From Chlorobium sp. (lineage in GTDB: Bacteria > Bacteroidota > Chlorobiia > Chlorobiales > Chlorobiaceae): a stretch of DNA of 51,049 nt. Positions 40,313 to 48,769 of the stretch are shown here, piece by piece (within the stretch, counting starts at the first letter, position 1; every line of letters starts with the position of its first letter). Below the pieces are notes generated by a model that saw only the letters and a list, made by a program, of their open reading frames with translations, had not been told where the DNA came from and did not search any database. Both the position numbers and the translations under genes were made by a program. Where the stretch lies: contig JANQHQ010000024.1 of the NCBI GenBank assembly GCA_028282595.1, positions 1 through 51,049 of the forward strand. Reading direction: 5' to 3'.

Positions 40313-41368
40313 TTAGTTGGCTGGAGTCCGGTATCTGCCGGTAATTTCGGCTGTAATACCCAGAATGCGTTTGAACTGGCGGTCGGCGTCGCCGCTCTCG
40401 AGACTCTCTTTCGCCCTGCACAGGCCGTCGTCGATGCAGGAAGCGATTCCCGAGACGTAGCAGGCCATCGCGGTGCTGTAGAGCGCTGCTTCCGTTTGCG
40501 CCTCCGTGGCGCTTCCGTCGAGAATCCGGCGGATGATGCCGGCGTTGTGCGCGGCATCCCCGCCTTTCAGATCGGCAACTTTCCATCTGGAGAGGCCGAA
40601 ATCTTCGGGCGACACCTCGTGACGGGTGGTTTCACCCCTGGAGAGCTCGGCGATGCGGGTCGGGCCGCAGACGCTCGGTTCGTCGAGACTGTCGCCGGTT
40701 TCCGTGACGCCGTGCACGATCATGGCGTGGCGGCAGCCGGTCCGGCGGAGCGTCTCGAGATAGATGTCCATGATCGACGGGTCGTAGACGCCGATGACCT
40801 GCCGTCTGACCTTTGCCGGATTGGCGAGCGGCCCGAGCAGGTTGAAGACGGTTTGTATTCCCAGTTCACGGCGGATATGCGCCACGGCTTTCATCGAGGG
40901 ATGGTAGAGGGGGGCGAAGAGAAACGCGAAACCGGTTTCTCGGAAGAGCTCCTCGGTTCCCTCCGGCGGCAGGTCGACAGGTATGCCCAGGGCCTCGAGC
41001 ACATCCGCGCTGCCGCAACGGCTGGTCATCGATCTGTTTCCATGCTTGACTATCATGACCCCTGCTCCATTGGCGATGATGGCGGCCGCCGTCGAAAGGT
41101 TGAACGTTCCGGCGTGGTCGCCCCCGGTTCCGCAGGTGTCGACGGCGTCGCTTTCGAGACGGACCGGGGTCGCCCTGGAAAGCAGGGCGTTGTAGGCGCC
41201 CGTCACTTCTCCGGCGGTTACCCCCTTTTTCTGGAGGAGGGCGAGGATCGCTGCGATGACGATATCTGAAAAACCGCCGTCCATGATGGCGGAGATGCAC
41301 TCCTCCATCTCCGGCGTGGAAAGGTCGTTTCCGGCCAGTAATTTGTGAAGTAGCTCTCTGTGTTGCAT
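40313..41368 (-). CDS. trpD: anthranilate phosphoribosyltransferase
   Basis: 351 residues from ATG 41368 (MQHRELLHKLLAGNDLS); the longer in-frame start at 41473 is unlikely. It joins anthranilate and PRPP in tryptophan synthesis. DTCGTGGDHAGTFNLSTAAA, VKHGNRSMTSRCGSADVLEALG and the FLFAPLYHPSMKAV block are diagnostic. It is 72 bases from bchG on the same strand and may drive its transcription. Other trp genes are absent here. Confidence 0.96.
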   Translation of the reverse strand: MQHRELLHKLLAGNDLSTPEMEECISAIMDGGFSDIVIAAILALLQKKGVTAGEVTGAYNALLSRATPVRLESDAVDTCGTGGDHAGTFNLSTAAAIIANGAGVMIVKHGNRSMTSRCGSADVLEALGIPVDLPPEGTEELFRETGFAFLFAPLYHPSMKAVAHIRRELGIQTVFNLLGPLANPAKVRRQVIGVYDPSIMDIYLETLRRTGCRHAMIVHGVTETGDSLDEPSVCGPTRIAELSRGETTRHEVSPEDFGLSRWKVADLKGGDAAHNAGIIRRILDGSATEAQTEAALYSTAMACYVSGIASCIDDGLCRAKESLESGDADRQFKRILGITAEITGRYRTPAN

Positions 41369-41473
41369 ATATATGAAGATATGAAGAGTCGGCCGGTGAA
41401 ACGGTAACCCGTTGAGACTGCATTGCAGGGCGTCGGCGGATGTACCCGCTCCGTGATTTCCCTGCGAGACCAA

Positions 41474-41514
41474 GGGTTAATTTAACCCAAGAAAGTCAAT
41501 TATTACAAATAATT
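41474..41514. promoter_or_regulatory. two adjacent palindromes in the trpD/pepQ divergent region
   Basis: GGGTTAA (41474-41480) and TTAACCC (41482-41488) pair about one base. AATTATT (41498-41504) and AATAATT (41508-41514) pair about ACA. Both are perfect 7-base arms in the only A/T-rich part of the gap, where divergent promoters would lie. Regulator unknown. Confidence 0.5.
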
Positions 41515-41566
41515 ACGCCGAAACAACCGCCGGAAGCCGTACGGCGGCCCGGCCATCCTGCACAGT

Positions 41567-42649
41567 ATGCACAACCGTACAAACGGGCCGTCAAGGCTCG
41601 AACCGCTTTTGCGGAAACTCTCCGACGAAGGAGTGGACGCTTTTCTCGTTTCGGATCTTCATGTCATCAGATGGCTGACCGGATTCAGCGGCTCCAGCGC
41701 CAGGATGTTGCTCAGCCCCGAAAAGAGTGTCATTCTCACCGATTTCCGCTACGCCGAGCAGGTGAAGAACGAGGTCGGGATCATGGAGGCCATGATTGTC
41801 AGCAACGGATACGCCGATTCGCTTGCCGGTCTTGGATTTCTGCAAGGTGGGAGGGTCGCCGTCCAGGAAGACCATCTCACCCTCAGGGAGTTCGGTCAAC
41901 TGACCGAAAAACTCGCCGGTCTGACCCTGGTGCCGGTTCACGATTTCTTTGACGGCTTCAGAACGATCAAGAGCGATCTGGAGGTCGAATACCTGAAACA
42001 CGCCGCTTCGATCAGTGAACAGGTTCTGGAAAAGGTTGTTCCAATGATCTCACCGGAGGTGACCGAGATCGAGATAGCCGCCGAGATATCCTACTGGCAC
42101 AGGCGGTTGGGGGCCGAAGGGGACTCGTTCGATCCGATCGTGGCGAGCGGTCCGCGTTCGGCGCTGCCGCACGCCCGCCCGCAATGTGAGACCTTCCGGC
42201 CAGGCAGCCTGATCGTTATGGATTTCGGCTGTGTCTGGCGGGGATACGCCTCGGACCAGACGAGAACCTTTGCGCTCGGCAAAGCGCCCCGGGAGGCGAA
42301 AGCGATCCATGACATCGTCAGGGAGGCCCAGCAGCTCGGGCTCGATTCCGCGCGGCCGGGCATGCGGGGCAGCGAGCTCGACGCCCTGGTCCGCAGCTTC
42401 ATTGCCGAAAGGGGGTACGGTGAGGCGTTCGGGCACAGCCTGGGGCACGGCGTCGGCATCGAGGTGCACGAGAGCCCGAAACTGGGCTCGAAGTCGCAGG
42501 ATACGCTTCCCGCCGGCTCCGTTTTTACCATCGAGCCGGGTATCTACCTGCCGGGCAGGTACGGCGTGCGCATCGAGGACACGGTCCTCATGGGGGAAAA
42601 CGGAGCGGCTCCGTTTCAGCGCTACACGAAAGAGCTTGTTCAATTGTGA
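41567..42649 (+). CDS. pepQ: M24 family Xaa-Pro peptidase
   Basis: 360 residues. N-terminal creatinase-like domain (FLVSDLHVIRWLTGFSGSSA), then the pita-bread metallopeptidase domain. Metal ligands are visible: the two Asp of DFGCVWRGYASDQTRTF, His of HSLGHGVGIEVHE, Glu of FTIEPGIY and Glu of RIEDTVL. It removes residues before proline in peptides. It could act as an aminopeptidase P or a prolidase; sequence alone does not separate them. Confidence 0.92.
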   Translation: MHNRTNGPSRLEPLLRKLSDEGVDAFLVSDLHVIRWLTGFSGSSARMLLSPEKSVILTDFRYAEQVKNEVGIMEAMIVSNGYADSLAGLGFLQGGRVAVQEDHLTLREFGQLTEKLAGLTLVPVHDFFDGFRTIKSDLEVEYLKHAASISEQVLEKVVPMISPEVTEIEIAAEISYWHRRLGAEGDSFDPIVASGPRSALPHARPQCETFRPGSLIVMDFGCVWRGYASDQTRTFALGKAPREAKAIHDIVREAQQLGLDSARPGMRGSELDALVRSFIAERGYGEAFGHSLGHGVGIEVHESPKLGSKSQDTLPAGSVFTIEPGIYLPGRYGVRIEDTVLMGENGAAPFQRYTKELVQL

Positions 42650-42667
42650 GGAACGGTTGACTTGTTG

Positions 42668-42705
42668 CGCAGTGACGACGCCCGATTTGCATCGGGCTTA
42701 GTGAC
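42668..42705 (+). repeat. GACGACGCC..GGCTTAGTGAC module (family E), single copy
   Basis: GTGACGACGCCCGATTTGC followed by ATCGGGCTTAGTGAC; the inner CCCGAT/ATCGGG form a hairpin. The same module is arrayed at 49424-49615. Confidence 0.6.
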
Positions 42706-42875
42706 AAGTGCTTCGCCGTCTCTATCGGTATCGATAACCAACGCCAGTTCGGGCAGCCACAGGGGGCTGCCCCTACGGTTCAGCAATTCCCCGACATCCT
42801 CACTGCCCATTCGATCCCGACCCCGATTTCCGATTGTTTCTCTTCCGGGAATTGCCGTCGCCGTCGGCATCGGAA
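42700..42875 (-). repeat. family B repeat, copy 3 (inverted)
   Basis: On the minus strand it reads as copies 1 and 2: GGGGCAGCC..GGCTGCCC hairpin, GAACTGGCGTTGGTTATCGA, TACCGATAGAGACGGCGA. The right side contains the GTCGGGATCGAAT block. Confidence 0.82.
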
Positions 42876-42992
42876 TCGAACAGTACCGCAATCTTGTTTC
42901 CTTTGGTAAATTATTCAGGATATGGCGGTATTTTGTTTAAGTAGTTATGAACGTCCCCCATATTTTATATTCCATTCATTCCCCGGAAAGCC

Positions 42993-43337
42993 ATGAAAAA
43001 CGCCTGTTGTATCGTGATCACCACGGCTCCCGACAGCGAAACCGCCGAACGTCTGGCCGGAGGGATTCTGGAGGATCGACTCGCGGCCTGCATTCACCTG
43101 CACGACATCCGCAGCCGATACGTCTGGGAAGGCAAGCTCAACCGGGACGAGGAAGTCGTGCTCTGGATCAAGACGGAAGAGAGCCAGTACGGAAAGCTCG
43201 AAGCCTATATTCTCGAGCACCATCCCTACGACCTTCCGGAAATTCTCAAGGTTCCGGTTACCGGAGGGCTTGCCGGCTACCTCGACTGGATCGGCCGGAC
43301 GACGGGGGAATCAGGCGCGCAGGAGAAGACGCTGTAG
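42993..43337 (+). CDS. cutA: divalent-cation tolerance protein CutA
   Basis: 114 residues, one CutA1 domain. VITTAPDSETAERLAGGILEDRLAACIH, SRYVWEGKLNRDEEVVLWIKT and HPYDLPEILKVPVTGGLAGYLDWI match the family closely. These are trimeric PII-like proteins with unclear role in metal tolerance. Its end overlaps the convergent holB by 27 bases. Confidence 0.95.
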   Translation: MKNACCIVITTAPDSETAERLAGGILEDRLAACIHLHDIRSRYVWEGKLNRDEEVVLWIKTEESQYGKLEAYILEHHPYDLPEILKVPVTGGLAGYLDWIGRTTGESGAQEKTL

Positions 43338-44477
43338 ACGGATGGTGAACGCTCCGAGAGTAAGGAGCGGATTGCCGTTGCGCCGGATGGTGCGGATGGT
43401 GTCCTCGGTGATCGTCGAGAGCGCGTAAAAATCGGGATCGCTGAAGTTCAGAACGAACCGGTCTATCGACCCGGCCATGTCGGGGTTGTTGAGGGCGTCC
43501 CGGGAGGGGGCGATTTTCCGGTGGTTGATATCCTGGAAAAAGAGCAGAAGCGATGCGAGCAGGGAGATGATTTCCAGCCTGCCGGAGTTTCTGGCTATAT
43601 CTTCCATTTCCGAAACGGCTTCACCGAGTTTGCCCGGCGAGAGTACCTTTCTCAGAAAATCGACCGCCCGGTTGCGGGCGTCGAGTCCGGCGAACGAGCC
43701 GTCGACGGACTCTCCCGACTCCCGGGCCAGTTCGGTTGCGACGCCGAGGTTGCCCCTGGAAAAGTTGACGATGAAGCGCCGTGTGTTTTCATCCGTCTCC
43801 GGCCAGAAAGCGGTGAGCCAGCGGTCGGTTTCCGCCGGTTTGATCCGGGCGAACTTCAATACCTGGCATCGTGAGCGGATGGTCGGGAGAACGCTTTCCG
43901 GCCGGGAGGTGACCAGAACGAACAGTATGTGCGCCGGGGGTTCTTCGAGCAGCTTCAGCAGCTTGTTTGCCGCGGAAGTCAACAGCCTTTCCGGCTGCGA
44001 GACGATAAATACCTTCCTTTTCCCTCCGCCGGACGGCATGAACGACGCTTTCTGCTGCAGCGCGGCCACCTGCTCGGTCAGAATTCCCATGGAGCGGTCC
44101 ATCGAGGGCGTGAAATAGGGGTTCTGTTTTTTCTTTTCGATCAGTGTTTCGTAGCGCTCCCTCGCTTCGGCGAGTTTCCTGTTTTCGGCTTTCGCCGGAT
44201 CGCTCTTTTCAAGCAGCACCGATTCGACGGGAAAGACATATTCGATGTCCGGATGCATGAAGTTGTCGATTGTCCGGCAGCTCTCGCACTTTCCGCATGA
44301 ACCGTCGTTTCCGGCATTCCCGCAGTTGAGTGTTCGGGCCAGCTCGAACGCGACGGATTCCTTGCCTGTTCCTTCGGGGCCGGTGAAGAGGTAGGCGTGG
44401 GCCAGGCGGCCGGTTGCAACCGCCGTGCGCAGGACTTTCTTCTGCAAGGTGTGGCCTGTGATGTTGTCCCAGCTCAT
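43311..44477 (-). CDS. holB: DNA polymerase III subunit delta'
   Basis: 388 residues. Clamp-loader AAA fold: HAYLFTGPEGTGKESVAFEL (P-loop), four-cysteine zinc module (CGNAGNDGSCGKCESC), VFIVSQPERLL, LLKLLEEPPAHILFVLVTSR (SRC motif TIRSRCQVLKF). An insertion of about 45 charged residues (LLEKSDPAKAENRKLAEARE onward) separates the zinc module from the next strand. It loads the sliding clamp with gamma/tau and delta. Confidence 0.92.
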   Translation of the reverse strand: MSWDNITGHTLQKKVLRTAVATGRLAHAYLFTGPEGTGKESVAFELARTLNCGNAGNDGSCGKCESCRTIDNFMHPDIEYVFPVESVLLEKSDPAKAENRKLAEARERYETLIEKKKQNPYFTPSMDRSMGILTEQVAALQQKASFMPSGGGKRKVFIVSQPERLLTSAANKLLKLLEEPPAHILFVLVTSRPESVLPTIRSRCQVLKFARIKPAETDRWLTAFWPETDENTRRFIVNFSRGNLGVATELARESGESVDGSFAGLDARNRAVDFLRKVLSPGKLGEAVSEMEDIARNSGRLEIISLLASLLLFFQDINHRKIAPSRDALNNPDMAGSIDRFVLNFSDPDFYALSTITEDTIRTIRRNGNPLLTLGAFTIRLQRLLLRA

Positions 44478-44540
44478 GGGGTGCTGTTTGACTCTCGGGT
44501 TCTCGGTGGCTACTGGATCCTAAATTGAGCGATTGTCGAG

Positions 44541-44640
44541 CATGCCACAGGGAATGCCGCTGTATCCCGACTTGTCGGGACGCAAGTTCCCTGTAACGAG
44601 GCAGATGTGGTATGATCGGCATTTCCCGACAGGTCGGGGT
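44541..44640. repeat. nested CCCGAC hairpin element
   Basis: ACAGGGAA (44547-44554) and TTCCCTGT (44587-44594) enclose TCCCGACTTGTCGGGA (44565-44580). A second palindrome, CCCGACAGGTCGGG, is at about 44624-44637. It shares the inner palindrome with family C, but not the arms or the GTTCGCCTTGC block. It lies between holB and ilvE. Confidence 0.6.
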
Positions 44641-44765
44641 TTCAACACATGCGGTTCTTTATCAGTTTTTTCCCGCACCCGACAAGTGACGAATAACCAC
44701 ACCGTTTGAACAGTATAAAAGACTTTTTTTATAAACTTACTCTTATTGAGCATTTGTTGAAACGC

Positions 44766-45686
44766 TCAGTTTGGGTGGATGAAGGTAAGCCAGTTATACG
44801 GATCGTCCCCGCTCTGCAGGATTTTCAGATAGTGAGACTGGAGTATTTTCGTGACGGGACCCCGTTTTTCGTCCCCGACCGGATATTTGTCGACGCTCCG
44901 GACCGGCGTGATTTCCGCCGCCGTGCCCGTAAGGAAGATCTCGTCGGCGATATAGAGCGCTTCCCTGGGTATCATGGTTTCACGGACGTCGTAGCCCAGT
45001 TCCCTGGCGATATGCATGACCGCCTGGCGGGTGAGTCCCGCAAGGATGGACTGGCCGGATGTCGGGGTGTAGATGATGCCGTCCCTGATAACGAAGATGT
45101 TCTCGCCGCTGCCTTCCGAAACGTAGCCGTTGACGTCGAGCCCGATGCCTTCGGCGTAGTTGTCCATGATGGCTTCCATTTTGATAAGCTGCGAGTTCAG
45201 GTAGTTGCCCCCGGCCTTGGCCCAGGTCGGCAGGGTGTTCGGGGCGAGCCTGTTCCAGGAGGAGACCCGAACATCGACCCCGGTTTCCAGAACGTCCTCG
45301 CCGAGATAGGTCCCCCATTCCCAGGTGGCGATGGCGACCTCGATCGCCGCGAGGTGCGGGTTGACGCCGAGAGCCCCCTGGCTGCGGTAGACCAGCGGAC
45401 GGATATAGCAGGACCGGTGGCCGTTCGCCCTGATGGTGTCGAGAACGGCGGCCCTCATCTCGTCCATTGAATAAGGAATCTCGATTCTGTAGATCTTCGA
45501 CGAGTCGTAGAGGCGTTTGATGTGCTCGTCCAGAAAGAGAACGGCCGGGCCCTTTGCGGTTTCATAGCATCGTATTCCCTCGAAAGTCGAGGATCCGTAA
45601 TGAACGACATGCGACAGGATGTGAATTTTGGCGTCATTCCAGTCGATGAGCTCGCCGTTCATCCAGATTTTTTCGGACTTGTTCAT
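44766..45686 (-). CDS. ilvE: branched-chain amino acid aminotransferase
   Basis: 306 residues, fold-type IV PLP enzyme. It makes or degrades valine, leucine and isoleucine. HYGSSTFEGIRCYET, RPLVYRSQGALGVNP, KAGGNYLNSQLIKMEA (PLP Lys region) and GYVSEGSGENIFVIRDG are all present, along with FLTGTAAEITPV. It stands alone. Confidence 0.96.
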   Translation of the reverse strand: MNKSEKIWMNGELIDWNDAKIHILSHVVHYGSSTFEGIRCYETAKGPAVLFLDEHIKRLYDSSKIYRIEIPYSMDEMRAAVLDTIRANGHRSCYIRPLVYRSQGALGVNPHLAAIEVAIATWEWGTYLGEDVLETGVDVRVSSWNRLAPNTLPTWAKAGGNYLNSQLIKMEAIMDNYAEGIGLDVNGYVSEGSGENIFVIRDGIIYTPTSGQSILAGLTRQAVMHIARELGYDVRETMIPREALYIADEIFLTGTAAEITPVRSVDKYPVGDEKRGPVTKILQSHYLKILQSGDDPYNWLTFIHPN

Positions 45687-45788
45687 TGCTTGTTCGTTGA
45701 TGTGAAATAAGGTGAACGAGTATACAAGATAAAATTAATTCCGGACGCGGGAACGTCCTTGCAGGGCTTCCTTCCGGACGGAACGGCG

Positions 45789-45826
45789 GAAAAAACCGAT
45801 CCCGCCCGGCAAAGCGGGCGGGCGGG
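45789..45826 (-). terminator. terminator of the phosphofructokinase gene
   Basis: CCCGCCCG (45801-45808) and CGGGCGGG (45815-45822) form the stem. On the minus strand six T (45790-45795) follow shortly after it. Confidence 0.75.
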
Positions 45827-45876
45827 ACAACCATCCGTTCGTCGACGGCTGTCCGGCAGACCCTTTTCGGACGGTA

Positions 45877-47082
45877 TCAGTAGATTCGTTCGTAGACGCC
45901 GTCCACTTCGCGGAGAATCGGTTCGTACGCGGCGACTGTGCGGCCGAAACAGATGCCGATGGATTCATAGAACGCCACTTGGTCGAGGTCGACGTGACGC
46001 TGCTCGATCGCCTTGCTCGATTCGATGTACTCGACTTTGCGACCCTTGACCTTGGAGACGGTGACGCCGGTTTTGCCTTCGGTGAGCAGCAGTACGGCGG
46101 CCGCTCCGGCCTCGTAACCGAAATTGACGTCGTATGCCGAACTGTTGCCCGCGCGGACGAGATGCCCGGGATGGACCTCGCGCACTTCGGGTATTTCGTA
46201 GATGCCTTCGACGAACATACCGGTTTCCTTCATGAAGACCGGCATGTCGGGATCGGCTTTCAGGTGTTTTTTAAGCTCCTGGCAGACGTACTTGCCCGCT
46301 CCGGCGAGTTTTTTGTGACCGAAGGCGTCGACGCCCGCCGATTCATCGATGATGTCGGTTCCGTCGGCGTTCTTCATGCCTTCGGCGACGACGACGGTAT
46401 AGGTGCCGGCGTGAACGTCGCTCTGGCGGATGCGGCGCGTCAGGCGGCTTACGGTGTGTTCGTAGACAACGTCCCAGTCGACCGGGATTTCCGGAATCAG
46501 GATGCAGTCCGCCTCTGCCGCGATGCCGCTTCTGAACGCGGTGTGACCGGCGTAACGGCCGAACACCTCGGTGACGAGTATGCGGTTGTGCGTCCGGCCG
46601 GTGGTTTTCAGGTCGTGGACGAACTGCGCGATGCGGTTGATGGTCGAGTCGCCTCCGACCGAATAGGTCTGCAGGTCGAGATCCATGGTTTTCGGGGCGT
46701 GAATGCACCGGATGCCGTTGTTGTTCAGATCGACCATGACGCTGCCGGAATCGTCGCCGCCGCTTATCACCAATCCGTCCAGCCCGAACTTGTTCATGCC
46801 CTCCTTGATGCGGTTGTATTTTTCCGGATTGCTGATTGCCTTGACCTTGACCCGCGAGTGTCCGGCTTCCGAGCCGGCGAAGCTACCTGAAAACTGATCG
46901 AGACGCGCCGGTGTGAGGCGTACGAGTTTTTCCTGGTCTATGAGGTTGTACAAGCCCGCGTAACCGTTCGGGATGACGTACATTTCGATCCCTTTCGACA
47001 GGGCCATGTATGCCGCTCCCTTGATGACGGCGTTGAGCCCGCCGCAATCACCGCCGCTGGTGAGAATGCCAATTTTTTTCAC
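45877..47082 (-). CDS. pfp: 6-phosphofructokinase, PPi-dependent type by active-site residues
   Basis: 401 residues from a GTG start with AGGAG upstream. It interconverts fructose 6-phosphate and fructose 1,6-bisphosphate. The nucleotide-site motif is SGGDDSGS with Asp111 where ATP enzymes have Gly, and APKTMDLDL has Lys131 where ATP enzymes have Gly. Both are known markers of pyrophosphate use. Catalytic Asp134 and Asp136 remain, but the usual Asn between them is Leu135. EVFGRYAGHTAF matches the substrate site. A reversible PPi enzyme fits gluconeogenic carbon flow in an autotroph. The specificity is inferred from residues only. Confidence 0.85.
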   Translation of the reverse strand: MKKIGILTSGGDCGGLNAVIKGAAYMALSKGIEMYVIPNGYAGLYNLIDQEKLVRLTPARLDQFSGSFAGSEAGHSRVKVKAISNPEKYNRIKEGMNKFGLDGLVISGGDDSGSVMVDLNNNGIRCIHAPKTMDLDLQTYSVGGDSTINRIAQFVHDLKTTGRTHNRILVTEVFGRYAGHTAFRSGIAAEADCILIPEIPVDWDVVYEHTVSRLTRRIRQSDVHAGTYTVVVAEGMKNADGTDIIDESAGVDAFGHKKLAGAGKYVCQELKKHLKADPDMPVFMKETGMFVEGIYEIPEVREVHPGHLVRAGNSSAYDVNFGYEAGAAAVLLLTEGKTGVTVSKVKGRKVEYIESSKAIEQRHVDLDQVAFYESIGICFGRTVAAYEPILREVDGVYERIY

Positions 47083-47250
47083 GGTAGCTGTCTCCTATGA
47101 ATGGAAGAGTTAAAGGTTATCGGCTGAATTTCAGTACATCAAGATAGACTATGCGGCCTGATTTTTCAACCGAATTCCATGAGGCCGGAACCCCCACGGT
47201 TTTTTTGCCGCGCGGTGCGCGTCCGCTTTCTCTTGCTATTCAGTGTGTCG

Positions 47251-47276
47251 CACCGTTTATTATGAATGAAACGGTT
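47251..47276. promoter_or_regulatory. inverted repeat upstream of the FtsX-like permease
   Basis: CACCGTTT and AAACGGTT around an 11-base A/T-rich spacer, about 50 bases before the permease ATG at 47326. It may be an operator; unproven. Confidence 0.35.
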
Positions 47277-47325
47277 TGCGGGCCCGATGCCGTTGCCGCG
47301 CTTTCCACTCTACCGATGACCGGCC

Positions 47326-48594
47326 ATGACCTTTTTCGACCTTTTGAAGATCGCCTGGGTTCACCTCAGGGAACGCCGCCGCCAGACGATCCTCACGGCG
47401 CTGGGGGTGGCCGTCGGGTCGGCGATGCTCGTTACCACCATCGCGGTGGCCGACGGGTCCACGCAGAACGTGATCGACAAGATCATCGAGATAGCTCCGC
47501 ACGTCATCGTGGGATCGGATCGGATCGAACCGCTCGTTCCGGACAATCTTATGGGCGCGGGCGACGGAATGCTCGCTTTCGTGGAGAAGAACGTCACCGA
47601 AGAGCGGAAAAAGACCATCAAGAACTATACGGACGTGGTGGCCCGGATCCGTTCGCTTCCCGACGTGACCGTGGTTTCCCCCTACGTGGCGAGCAGCCTG
47701 ATCCTGCGCAAGGGATCCCGCTTCAAACCGTGCACGGCGAAAGGGGTGATCCCCGCCGAAGAGGAGTCGATCGCGAATCTCGGGCAAAAACTGATCGAGC
47801 CCAACGGGCTCACCGAGCTTGCCTACACGCCGAACGGCATTCTGATCGGGGATCTTCTCGCCGAGGACCTCAAGGCTTCGTATCACTCGAGCCTGGTCTT
47901 CATCAGCAAGAGCGGAGAGGAGTTTCCCGTAAGGGTCGTCGGGAGGTTCAGCACCGGATTCGGCGCGAAGGACCGGCGCGAGGCATATGTGAACCTTGCG
48001 CTCGCCCAGAGGATGGAGGGGCTGGCGGCCAATACGGTGACGGCCATCGGTCTGAGAACGTCGGACGTCGGCCTGGCCGGGGAGGTGGCCGAAGAAACGG
48101 AGAAGCTGACCGGCTACGACGCGGAGAGCTGGGAGGAGACGAACAGCAACATTATCGATTTCTACAACCGCAACGGCATCATCACGCTCGTGCTGGTCGG
48201 TTTCGTTTTCATCGTGGCGGGGCTCGGCGTTTCGTCCGTCATGACCACGGTCGTGCTGCAGAAGATCAAGGATATAGCCATCATGCGCTCCATGGGGGTT
48301 CAGCGCAGCAGCATCACGAAAATCTTTCTTCTGGAAGGCTTCATGATCGGGCTTCTCGGCGTCGCTTTCGGCAGCCCTCTCGGCCACTTCATCTGCCGCA
48401 TCGTCGGATCGATCCGTTACGAAGCGAATACGGCGGGCACCTATACGAGCGACCGGATATCTTTGGCGGAAACTCCCGAGGCGCATCTTGTCGTGATCGG
48501 TTTCGGTATTCTCGTCTCGGTTTTCGCCTCGTTCGGTCCCGCGCGCCGGGCCGCGGGGTATCTGCCGGTAAAGATTCTGCGCGGTCAGGTCTGA
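47326..48594 (+). CDS. MacB/FtsX-type ABC transporter permease
   Basis: 422 residues. N-terminal helix in RRQTILTALGVAVGSAMLVTTIAVADG, a large periplasmic MacB-like core (about 45-270), then three helices including ITLVLVGFVFIVAGLGVSSVM and VIGFGILVSVFASFGPARRAA. KDIAIMRSMGVQRSSITKIFLLEG is the classic FtsX-domain loop. Such permeases work with a LolD/MacB ATPase in lipoprotein release or mechanotransmission; no ATPase gene is adjacent, so the partner is elsewhere or beyond view. A family C repeat starts one base after the stop. Confidence 0.9.
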   Translation: MTFFDLLKIAWVHLRERRRQTILTALGVAVGSAMLVTTIAVADGSTQNVIDKIIEIAPHVIVGSDRIEPLVPDNLMGAGDGMLAFVEKNVTEERKKTIKNYTDVVARIRSLPDVTVVSPYVASSLILRKGSRFKPCTAKGVIPAEEESIANLGQKLIEPNGLTELAYTPNGILIGDLLAEDLKASYHSSLVFISKSGEEFPVRVVGRFSTGFGAKDRREAYVNLALAQRMEGLAANTVTAIGLRTSDVGLAGEVAEETEKLTGYDAESWEETNSNIIDFYNRNGIITLVLVGFVFIVAGLGVSSVMTTVVLQKIKDIAIMRSMGVQRSSITKIFLLEGFMIGLLGVAFGSPLGHFICRIVGSIRYEANTAGTYTSDRISLAETPEAHLVVIGFGILVSVFASFGPARRAAGYLPVKILRGQV

Positions 48595-48595
48595 A

Positions 48596-48766
48596 GGGCG
48601 CGGCTGAAAATCTGCTACGCGTTCCGATGGCTGCGTTGTCCCGACGAGTCGGGATCGAAATCCTCATCCCGACGTGTCGGGACTCCGGTTCCGGAGTTTA
48701 TCCCGAATTTTCGGGACACCGTTCGCCTTGCCCTCGGATCGCTCGCTACGATTTTCAGCCGCGCCC
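48596..48766 (+). repeat. family C structured repeat, copy 4
   Basis: Arms GGGCGCGGCTGAAAATC (48596-48612) and GATTTTCAGCCGCGCCC (48750-48766) are perfectly complementary over 17 bases but differ from the arms of other copies. Inner hairpins: CCCGACGAGTCGGG, CCCGACGTGTCGGG, CCCGAATTTTCGGG, then GTTCGCCTTGC. It fills the space between two convergent stop codons (48594 and 48770). Confidence 0.92.
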
Positions 48767-48769
48767 CGG

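Larger units (their letters stand above)
42650..42992. other. repeat-filled gap between pepQ and cutA
   Basis: It is made of one family E module followed by an inverted family B copy; the last about 80 bases before cutA are A/T-rich and may hold its promoter. No coding frame is credible. Confidence 0.5.

Noticed and set aside
39185..41269. 694-codon plus-strand open frame
   Set aside because: Shadow of bchG and trpD on the other strand; the sequence is Arg/Gly/Asp-rich with no domain.
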